Source: Agrostemma githago
Taxonomy: Eukaryota > Streptophyta > Magnoliopsida > Caryophyllales > Caryophyllaceae
DNA length: 64,000 bases
Direction of reading: 5' to 3'
Assembly (NCBI GenBank): GCA_958450325.1
Contig: OY288243.1
Span: 26,008,844 to 26,072,843 of the forward strand
A model generated the notes under the pieces. That model made no database searches. It saw nothing but the letters and a program-made list of their open reading frames with translations, and was not told where the DNA came from. Positions 55,590 through 64,000 of the stretch are shown piece by piece. Both the position numbers and the translations under genes were made by a program. The stretch's first letter is position 1, and every line of letters begins with the position of its first letter.

Positions 55590-57996
55590 TGTGGACATGA
55601 CATAGGTCCACCCCGACGCGGCCACGCGCGGGTTTGGGTAGGCGAATGATTCTCCATATGAGAATGGATGGAATTGAAATTTAGGTCGAAGTGGAGTCGC
55701 CACCGAATTTTGTGGTGGGTCGTATACAAAATACGGCCCATTTCCGATGTCAGAGTTTATTGGGCTCGTCCCTTTGCATTGCGATACCGATACCGTCACT
55801 ACCGGTTATCGTGTATTGAATGACTCTCGTGCGCCAACGGTTTCGGGCATCCGGAAACCGAGGTTCTGAGTAAGGGGTGAGGGTACGTGTTGGGAAGCCC
55901 ACAAAGAACACCCAACCCCGCCCGCACTTAGCGGCCTCTACTAAGATCTCGAATGACTTTCTAATACGCGCGTTAGTAATTCGGTGAAAAATGCTTATGC
56001 AAACGTTGTTTTCTCTAAGCATGTGAATGAAATTGAAAAGGGTTTCTATGTCAATTTAATGCAATTAATTCTAACGTCGAAGTTGAATTTTAGCATGTGG
56101 GTTCATTTTAGTAAAATAAAACAAACGATGAATCAACAAGAATAACAAACGGTTATTAATGGTATAACGAATAATAACGGTTTGCAAATTAATGAATGAA
56201 ATAGAATGATGTAAAATTGGACGATGCATGGTTTGAAAAGATAGTAGTACACGTGATTAATTAGGCACGTGTTGACCGAAGTCATAAAAAGAATTGACGA
56301 GACTCGAATGATGTTGTAGGACTCACGACATTGATCGTGATGATGGGCTACTCGATCGAGTGGGCTAGGCACTCGGTCGAGTGCCCCCTGTACGAACTAT
56401 AATTCGCTTTGTAATTTATTATTGACTTCCGAAATTGCTTTTTGATTTTTGATAATTCGATGATTCTGCCGAATCGGACATAAATATTGTACAATTTATG
56501 CTCGACTCGGATTTTATAAATTATTGATTTTGTTGAATCAGATATAAATATTATGGGATTTATACTCGATTCTAAATTTGAATACTCGTTGTATCCCATA
56601 TTCGATTATTGAATCGATATGGAATACTAGAGTGAAAATAAAATAAAATAAAATAAAAATTCATTTAAGTCGTCTTAAATTAGCTATCGCGATATGAGTA
56701 GATTTCCTCCGCGTTTAATAATGTTGTAATTCTAACGAATTGTATGACAATTATTTTAGCATCAACGAAAAAATCGCATTAGTTAATTTATTTGACTAGA
56801 TCGTTAGATTCGACATCCAATTACGGAATTGGTATCGAATCCAAAAGATCGACGCTTTGCTTGAATTGAAAGACTTGATTCCCTCGGCTTTTCCGACATC
56901 GAAATAAATCCCTAGGGATTGTGATGTCGGATCCGCGTCAACGGGTTTCGACCCTTATTAAATAGAATGCATGTTTTTGAAATCGATATAAATATGTGAC
57001 TTGAATGACGATGCAAACGAAAATAAACGAATTATTGTTTAGGTTAACTCGTCTCAATAATCAAGTGATCATGGTGATGGGATAAGCGACCGGAAACGCT
57101 GTGTGCAGTACACTTGTATATTCGGGTTTTCTTATCCCACCATCATTCACACTCGACACAAATCGACAAGTATTTTAATGTTTTAATGCTAACCGTATTA
57201 TTGATATTATTATGCGATAAACAAAATATAAAAAAACGTGGAAAAGGAGGAAGATGACGAGAAGAGAAGAAGAAGGAAAGAAAGGGGTTTTGGCACCCTC
57301 AACCTACATGTTCTTGTCTCGGATAAGGCTCGTAGTCGTGGCTTTAACACAAGAGCTTCGAGGCTTATGGAGGTTAAGTTATGGTGGCTCGGGTTTCGAT
57401 TTCCTAAAACTAAGTTTAGGGTTTGCTAGTGTAATGCTTAGGGTTGTGTAGAGATGTGTAAAAGATGTATTAGGGTTGCTAAAAAGTTGTATTGTGAAAA
57501 AATTGTGTAAAAAGGTTCTGTGTAGTTGTGATTAGGGTTGTAAAGTTGTGAAATTGCGTGTGCATGGGGTTGCTTATATAGACATTGCCCATGTATTTTG
57601 GTGTCTAGGGTTTTGTGCCCTGACGGACTTGACCTGATGGCCCGTCTGAAGGTGGACTGTTGGTTTTGCTTCTTGAGTTGGACTTTTTGTATTTGAGTGG
57701 CTGCTTTGATGTGTCTCGGAAACGACTTTGACCGGAGTTGACCCAATCGCTAAGAAGTCGGTTTTATTTCCGGTGTCGGTTTTGGTCCAAATTAGTCTTG
57801 TTTGACTCGGAATGATCCGCTGGGCCTGGATTCGAGGTTGATTTTGTGAGATTTGTACTCCGCAAGTGCGTTAGCCAACAACTAATGGATTTGAGCCCGT
57901 ATCCGAGCGCGTAGAAGCACGTTAGCGTCCGATCTTCATCGGGTGTTTTTTGGAAACTGCCATAGACACCTGGCAGTCAAAATGCGGGTGTCTACA
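55590..57996 (-). repeat. E3 5' LTR (right copy)
   Basis: 2,407 bp, the promoter LTR of E3. A TATATAAG box on the minus strand lies near 57575, about 420 bp inside. It lacks the 35 bp present in the left LTR. Confidence 0.93.
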
Positions 57997-58277
57997 AAGG
58001 TCTTACATTTTGGGTCATCTCGTCTCGAGAAGTCCTCTTCTTTAAATCTCACTCTCGAGGTTTATGTCAAATCGTCTCGTTCTAGATATACAAGTCTATT
58101 AGGCGTTTCGCCGAATACACCAAAAGTCTAAAGCACCCAAGTATCTAATTCGATGACCGCAAACAAGCGCAAATCAGGGGTTTTATTTCCATGTCGCTTG
58201 TATACAATCACTCCTCGAGTCTTTAAGTCGTCTGGTGGACCCAGCCTCATCTTCAGTTCTGCTCCGCAGACTCAAAG

Positions 58278-58875
58278 ATGACTTCAAACGGCAACGAAAA
58301 CAACATCGACCAACTCAACGCCTTAATGAACGTAGTCCATGGCGTCCTAGGGCTAGTATCATTGATCTCTTCCTCCATCGATGATGTCAGGCGTCGGCTC
58401 AAGACCTTGGAGGGGCTCGAAAGGAAGTACCCTGAGAGGTCAATAGAACGAGAATTGGTACTTAGTGGAGACCCGTATGTCGAATATGGCAGGCTCGCCC
58501 ATCCCGCTGAAGCTATGACCTTTCGGAGACTTTTTAGGCAGTTCACAGAGTTAGGAAAGTCTTACGCTGAGGCTCTCAAAATGTTACAAGAGGCTTGGTT
58601 GCTGTGGCCGATAGGACCCACTCCAGACCCACCAATGGACAAGGGGAGCGACCTGGAACCCAAATGCCTATTGTCTATACCATCAGGGTCGGGGGCATGA
58701 GACCCAAACATGCACTGAGCTCAAGCACGAGGTGCAAGACCTGATCGACAAGGGAGTCTATGTCTCCGTGGGGTGCCTTCGAAGGCGGACCAACTCCCAA
58801 TACCAAACCAACCAAACAGTGACCCGCATGAGCACCGAGAGTCCAAACAGCGAAGGTTCTTCTAAGGGCATGTGA
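58278..58875 (+). pseudogene. E4 gag remnant
   Basis: ATG at 58278 (MTSNGNENNIDQLNALMNVV) opens a helical N part like E3 mini-Gag, then YAEALKMLQEAW and PIGPTPDPPMDK. Near 58650-58668 the frame shifts by one. The new frame gives the zinc knuckle CLYHQGRGHETQTC (58672-58713), ELKHEVQDLIDKG and a stop at 58875. The capsid core is missing, as in E3. The E4 leader between 58002 and 58277 shows no gene. Confidence 0.75.
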
Positions 58876-59284
58876 ACCCGCCTCCGAGTCAGAGTCTAAG
58901 TTCATCTATAGGACCTAGGCTTAATAATAAAATTTGTCTTTTTTTATTTTCATCTAGTTGAGAGGTGTGAGGGGACCTGTCCTCCACCTCCCTAAAAACA
59001 ACATCTCGGGCATATAGCACACTTATTATCAATAAATAAATCAACTTTTTTACAACGCGCCTTGATAATCGCTTGATTTTTAATAACGCACTTTCTCGCT
59101 TAAAACTCGAGACTATGCCATTTATCGATAGCAATCAATCAAAGCATAAGGGCTACAACTAATGGTCCACCTAACTTCACCCTAAAAAAGGAGATCAGGA
59201 GCAACTATCGCAAACCCAACCCATGACCGGCTTCCTAGCCAAAAAACCCGAGATAGGAAACCCACACAACCAATAACCAATAGG
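58876..59284 (+). other. E4 deletion zone in place of protease and RT
   Basis: No protease or RT motif is found in any frame. About 400 bp stands where more than 2 kb of pol would be expected. MTGFLAKKPEIG-like codons near 59220 may be the ragged edge of the RNase H linker. Confidence 0.55.
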
Positions 59285-60900
59285 CTACCGCACACCCATA
59301 TCAGTCAAACTAGACTTCCCAGTAACCAACAACGCAGCCGAATATGAAGCCTGCCTCATAGGGCTAAAAGCCGCCGTAACGCTAGGGATCAAAAACCTTT
59401 GAGTCCACGGAGATTCATCCCTAGTAGTCAACCAAGCCACAGACACTTGGAAGGTCTATAGCGAAAGTCTAGCTCCATACCAAACCGAAATAGAGACAAT
59501 ATCCCGAGAGTTCACTGAAATCAACTTCATACATATACCCCGCGAGGAAAACCAATTTGCTGACGCCCTATCCAAGTTAACCTCACTAATAAACATGCCC
59601 GACAACCTTTTCTCTATGCCTATCTGCGTAGAGAGAAGTGAGCAACCTGCCTATATCCACAGCATCGAAACCGATGACACTCCCATAGAACCCTGGTACA
59701 AAGCGATCCTAGACTTCAAAACCGACGGATCATACCCGCCTAATACGAACACCAAAAACAAACGTACCCTAAGAATATAAGCCGCCCACTACGTCGTAAA
59801 CCAAGGATTTACTATACAAACGAACCCCACAAGGAGTACTCCTTAGATGCATAAACAATACCCAATCCGAAAAAGTCATGGAAGAAGTACATGACGGGGA
59901 ATACGGACACCGCATGAGCGCACACCTATTAGCCCGAAAGATAATGAGATTGAGCTATTACTGGATCACCCTAGAGGCCGACTGCCGGCGTCAGTTCTGT
60001 CACTGTCATAACTGTCAAATATTCGCCAACATCCAACACCTACCACCATACCCGCTCCACACCACAACAACACCCTGACCCTTCTCTACCTGGGGGATAG
60101 ACATCATAGGAAAGGTACACCAATCCGGAACCGGCGGACACTGTTTTATACTAGTGGCCGTTGATTACTTTACCAAATGGGTAGAAACAACCTCATACTT
60201 TACCGAATCTGCCGCTACGACATACCACACGAAATCATCAGTGATCAAGGGGCTCACTTTAGTGTCGACACCAGAAACTCCTCGACAAATACAAAATCCA
60301 CTGACACAAATCCTCACCCTACAGACCTTAGACAAACGGGGCTGTGGAAGTGGCAAACAAAACCATCGTCACAATCCTTGAGAAAATGATATACAACTAC
60401 CGGGATTGGCCAAACAAATTACCCTTCGCATTATGGGGATACCGAACCTCCTACCGAAATCCCACCCGAGCCACACTTTACTACCTAACCTACGACGCTG
60501 AAGCCGTACAACCAATAGAATTAGAAATACCCTCGCTAAGGATACTAGCCGAAAGCGGTATTCCCGAAGAAGAATGGAACCAAAAACGATACGATGAACT
60601 AGTACTCATAGATAAGCGTAGAATACATGCACTATCCAACGTGCAAGCTTACCGACAAAGAATACAACGAGCCTTTAACAAATGAGTCAAATCCCGAAAC
60701 ATACATGAGGGAGACCTGGTAGTCAAATCCATTAGGGCACCCCTTCCCATCTATTCTAGAGGGAAATTCAAACCAAACTGGACAGGCCTCTATCCCGTTA
60801 GGAAAATATTCACGATAGGCGCCATGATCCTCACTGGCCTAGACGGTCAAGAATTCTCAACCCCAACCAACATGGACCGACTTAAACGATACTATCCTTA
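59285..60900 (+). pseudogene. E4 pol remnant: aRNH and integrase
   Basis: Starts inside the second RNase H (SVKLDFPVTNNAAEYEACL, then a TGA, then HGDSSLVVNQ) and runs through REENQFADALSKL. The integrase zinc region (EVHDGEYGHRMSAHLLARKI, CHCHNCQ) and core (WGIDIIGK, ISDQGAHF) are present, but stops and at least two frame changes lie between 60080 and 60345. The E-bearing segment survives as EVANKTIV. A long open part (60344-60685) leads to a stop in AFNK and the last codons (NWTGLYPVRKI to LKRYYP, stop at 60900). Close in sequence to E1 pol. Dead. Confidence 0.85.
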
Positions 60901-61792
60901 ACCTCCTAAACAAACCTCATCCTGATCTCTAAGCTAGAGTGAAAACCCCTACAAAACGCTAAAAAATAATTCGCATCGATAATTGGCATAACGAGTCTAA
61001 AGCAAAATCACTCACATCTATTATGAACTACGAATATGGTTTGATTCCGTCCAAACACGGATACGTAGGCAACCCTCCTAAGGGTACAACCAACAAAACT
61101 AGCAAAATCGATTACTTGATTCACATGCAAATCAGAACCTCCCTACATTCCGGTTAACGAGTCATTTCAATGACGAAGCACAAATGACGAGCCGAGGACG
61201 GGGTGAAAACTCGAAAGGGCGCTCCGGGCAAAATGAAGAATCGAGTTGCGAGCCATTGTAAAAAAAAGAAAATGACGAGCCGAGGACGGAGTGAAAATCC
61301 GAAAAGGCGCTCCGAACAAAATGAAGAATCGAGTTGCGAGCCGTAAAAAAAAAGGCAAAGCAAAAAACAAAAAAAAAAGAGCAAAAAAAAGGTGAGTCGA
61401 GGACAGAGTGAAAACCCGAAAGGGTGCTCCTGGTAAAATGAAGAATCGAGTTGCGAGCCACCACAAAAAAAAAAAATAAATAAAACAAAATATGTGTTTC
61501 TCATTAATGCAAAATCAATTAAATCAAGCCTTTGTCGAGGCCCTTTACATCGAGCATCCAGTATCCGGCTACCCCGAAAAATGACAACGTGTCAAGCAAA
61601 ACCCCACAAAAAACCAGTACTAATACGCCACATAATATCAATTAATACAACATAGTACTAAAAGGCTGGACTCTATCGGTCTAACTTCCCTTTTCCCTTG
61701 CCATTCGGAAGTTCCTCTTCGGGTCTCTCACCATAGACCCTCAGAATACAGGCTTCCACCCTTATCTTAGCCAAAGGCGAGTCCAGCCAAAC
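60901..61792 (+). other. E4 region between pol and aORF
   Basis: Non-coding. Contains the inverse of the GGCTGCCTACGTATCC phrase near 61060 and a three-copy tandem repeat (61185-61465). A-runs between repeat units produce long Phe-rich minus-strand frames that I do not accept. Confidence 0.55.
61185..61465 (+). repeat. Three-copy tandem repeat of about 75 bp separated by A-runs
   Basis: Units at 61185, 61273 and 61393 run from TGACGAGCCGAGGACGG to GAATCGAGTTGCGAGCC. They are separated by A-rich spacers of growing length (about 18 and 50 bp). Confidence 0.88.
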
Positions 61793-63156
61793 CTATTTCC
61801 CCTCCTCACTCACATTTTCAATATGGGTCTTGTCAGTCTTGACCCATTTAAATGAATTGACGGCACTAGGATCGGTAACACTATCTTTGGTCGAGTGCTT
61901 AGTGACATTAACTCGAGTCACCTCCTTATCCTGTAGCATCACGATCTTCCTAACATTCAATTTGCTCCGCCTTGGCGGACTGCCGTAAGCTCCCCGCCGG
62001 GAACAAATAGGATCTACCGGTCGAACATTTGCTATGAGGACGGGACGCGGAAATCTCTGTCTCCAAGACATTCCAAACTCCCTAAGAGAACTTTCCATCC
62101 ACGGACGAGACTTAGGGGCATCCATAGTAACCTCTGACACAGCTAGCCTCACACCCATTTGGCGCGTTAATTCGCTCGGGTAAATATAAACCTGATCACT
62201 TAAGGACAGTATCTGCATGGTACGAGCCGATGACGAAAATGGAAATCCAACCTGTCCACTGATACGCCACAACGGGATTGTCCACCTGGTATCAACCCAC
62301 CCATTAGCCCGCAAGTAGGAATGCCACCCTTTCTCGGTGTAACCGTTGTTCCATGGTTGCGTCATCTTCCGACTCGTAAAACCTTTGTAGCTATAGCCCT
62401 TAACAGACTGAGGGGGCTCGATCAAACCAAGCCTCTATTGTAACCAAACCTGCACGAATCACAATACAGCATCAAACTTTCAAACTAAGGCAAGTTTCGA
62501 AAAAGGAAAGTAGTACCCCGACATACCTGCAAAATAATCCTAGAACCCCGAAAGGGAGCACGATGCATCCGTGCACGAGTGTCGAGACCCATGATAAGCT
62601 CACCTAGAATAAGCAAAGAGGGTGATCGCCCATGCTCCATTCCCATCACCAGATCTAAAACCCAAGGACTACCCCAGCCATCACGCACCAATGCGTCCTC
62701 GAAAAGATAATAGCATGCCACCGCAATATTAAGAGCCCGTTTACAACCTAAAGGTGAAATATCACGAGAGCATGTCAGTGAGAATGTCCTAACAAGTAAC
62801 TTTAGGTCAATACCACCTTCCCCAAAGAAAGCCTTAGCCTCCTTCAAAGGAATGTCCAAAAAATGACGGGATCGTTCCACGAGGGTATCATCTCCAAGGG
62901 GTATACGAGGTCGAACCAAACACCACCTACCTATAGCATCTAGCTCCGTGGGGAGAGAGCAAACATTACCTCTCGGGAAAGCAAAATCATGGTTCTTAAT
63001 ATCCCAAAAGTTAGAACATGCCAACAAAAAGTCATCTTGCACTTTAACTTGTTTTAGCACAGTAACAGTAGACAAACCATCACCTGACAAAACCTCAAGG
63101 TCACCTTTCCTAAGACGATCCATCCACCCGGTCTGGAGACTCCCAAAATCCGACAT
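61793..63156 (-). pseudogene. E4 antisense ORF (aORF), plant-mobile-domain/DUF7745-like
   Basis: ATG at 63156 (MSDFGSLQTGWMDRLRKG) opens exon 1 of 210 codons to 62527. Motifs are FWDIKNHDFAFPRGNVCSLP, GRW, and GHSPSLLILGELIMGLD. It ends CAG/GTATGT. A 77 bp intron with a TGCAG acceptor (62450) keeps phase 0. Exon 2 (62449-61793) has IEPPQSVKGYSYKGFTSRKM, W..R..WTIPLWRI, YIYPSELTRQMG and a basic GSPPRRSK. A TAG at codon 5 of exon 2 breaks it. It matches the E1 aORF along its length. It lies antisense to pol and may be recently decayed, as only that stop is obvious. Role unknown; mobile-domain-like proteins may have a nuclear role. Confidence 0.75.
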
Positions 63157-63233
63157 GACTCAAAATAACACAAAGAAGCTATGGAGATACTATGGGTAAT
63201 CTAGTATGTCTAAAACACGTACCCATAACCCGC

Positions 63234-63240
63234 ATATATA
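63234..63240 (-). promoter_or_regulatory. TATA box for the E4 antisense gene
   Basis: TATATAT on the minus strand lies about 80 bp before the ATG at 63156, matching the E1 arrangement. Confidence 0.5.
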
Positions 63241-64000
63241 GCCTTAACCGCACAACAATTAGGATATTACGAAAAATATCCATAACCGAGAATCGGGCCG
63301 CCTGTATCCAGGCACCCAAAGAATGGGCCGCCTGAGCCCAAGCGTCGATACGTTCGACCATTAAACCTACCAAGGTCTGAATACTATGCTGTCAGCCATG
63401 CCTTACCCCCTCAGCTATCACTCGACAACCCCCGGACGTCACGAACGACGTTCTGAAGTCGCTAAAACCCTTTCCAAAATCTAAATTGTCCGTTAGAAGC
63501 CTCGAGCAAGAATGATAGGTCCACACGGACGACACATTTCCGTCCATCTGATCCACCGGACTTAAGACATTTTTTAATCTTTTTTTTAGGGGGATAAGCT
63601 ACCCCACCTAGGCGTGTTGTAGCCCCGAGTGGCTCGTCAATTCACGTCTGTAGCCTAGTACGACATTATCATTAAAAGATATAAAAAGTGGTCTAACCTT
63701 TTTTTCTTTCCTTTTCTCTTTGCCTCATTTTAAACATGAGCGTCGAAACATTTGCACTTGTCTCCCAACACCGAACATGCATTCGATCAAAACATTTTAG
63801 CTACAAAATGCTTCTTACACATTTTGCACGTCTCGAGTCAAACATTTTAATCGACGTACTACTTGATCAAAACTCCTGGCTCAAACTAACGCATTTAAAA
63901 AATTATGAAAAACATTTTCGTACTCTCATGCAATCCTAACGCATTCAAGATATCCTAAACTACGACGAAATCGCAAACGAACCAAACTTGAGGTGATTGC
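63241..64000. other. E4 3' region, running off the window
   Basis: No gene is convincing. I found no TGTAGACACC start of a 3' LTR, so the element continues past the window. Frame 63736-63939 has no recognisable features. Confidence 0.5.

Larger units (their letters stand above)
48315..57996 (-). mobile_element. E3: non-autonomous Tat-type element with mini-Gag only
   Basis: This is complete, 9,682 bp, with LTRs 48315-50756 and 55590-57996 and a perfect AAGGT duplication (48310-48314, 57997-58001). Primer site and polypurine tract match E1, and it reads on the minus strand. The 4.8 kb interior has a leader like E1's, a short Gag-like frame with a zinc knuckle, then simple and tandem repeats, but no protease, RT, RNase H, integrase or antisense ORF. 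It must have used the enzymes of a relative such as E1. It lies in the E4 leader. Confidence 0.9.
44834..64000 (+). mobile_element. E4: Tat-type Ty3/gypsy element, plus strand, split by E3, open at the window end
   Basis: The 5' LTR (44834-46862) starts TGTAGACACC and ends GTCCACA, the inverse of the E1 and E3 ends, so E4 reads on the plus strand. A primer site, leader, gag remnant, RNase H, integrase and antisense ORF follow in Tat order. E3 (48315-57996) is inserted in the leader with an AAGGT duplication. Protease and RT are missing between 58876 and 59285, and the remaining pol has many stops and frameshifts. The 3' LTR is not in the window. Heavy decay makes it the oldest of the three Tat elements, in line with E3 lying inside it. 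Confidence 0.85.

Noticed and set aside
61154..61504. Phe-rich frames in three overlapping phases
   Set aside because: They arise from A-runs and the 75 bp repeat in E4.
63736..63939. 67-codon frame near the right edge
   Set aside because: No features; probably untranslated E4 sequence.

Overview
This is a plant nuclear window, almost certainly from a eudicot. It has one intron-containing host gene, a class C auxin response factor with a miR160 site, set in densely nested transposable elements. The element types (Tat/Retand-like Ty3 elements with antisense ORFs, and Stowaway-like and Helitron ends) and frequent ACTCCGTA-type motifs fit Caryophyllales, but the sequence alone does not prove the order.

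Layout, left to right. (1) 423-15028 is a 14.6 kb Tat-lineage Ty3/gypsy element on the minus strand (E1). It has 2.2 kb LTRs, a perfect AAAGT duplication, a degraded gag-pol, and an antisense plant-mobile-domain-like gene (aORF) at 3290-5038 with its own TATA box. (2) 15034-21024 is the ARF10/16-type gene and its flanks, minus strand, three coding exons, 662 codons. (3) 21025-37752 looks like the remains of a minus-strand Helitron. It has a terminal hairpin near 21040 and an OB-fold (RPA-like) exon at 37494-31700. It was later hit by a 455 bp hAT element (21222-31651) that itself holds a 9.97 kb LARD (21676-31645) with almost identical 3,680 bp LTRs, and by an intact Ty1/copia element (31802-37123) that splits the OB-fold exon. 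(4) 37753-44161 is a Mutator-like element with about 270 bp terminal inverted repeats. It carries a LINE RT zinc-binding fragment and is split by a 5.4 kb non-autonomous Helitron (38094-43539) carrying a decayed tRNA-His guanylyltransferase (Thg1) copy. (5) 44834-64000 is a second Tat-type element on the plus strand (E4), running off the window. It is split by a 9.7 kb non-autonomous relative (E3, 48315-57996, minus strand, AAGGT duplication) that keeps only a mini-Gag.

Five Stowaway-like MITEs with TA flanks lie at 15486, 37544, 39305, 40236 and 44261. Only two coding genes look intact: the ARF gene and the copia polyprotein. Everything else is element machinery in various states of decay.

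The most interesting signal is the pair of antisense genes in E1 and E4. They lie in opposite orientations, both antisense to pol, and both have a TATA box 80-100 bp before the ATG and a phase-0 intron at the same place in the protein. Close behind are the very young LARD, the Helitron-captured Thg1, and the mini-Gag element with tandem repeats growing in its 3' region.
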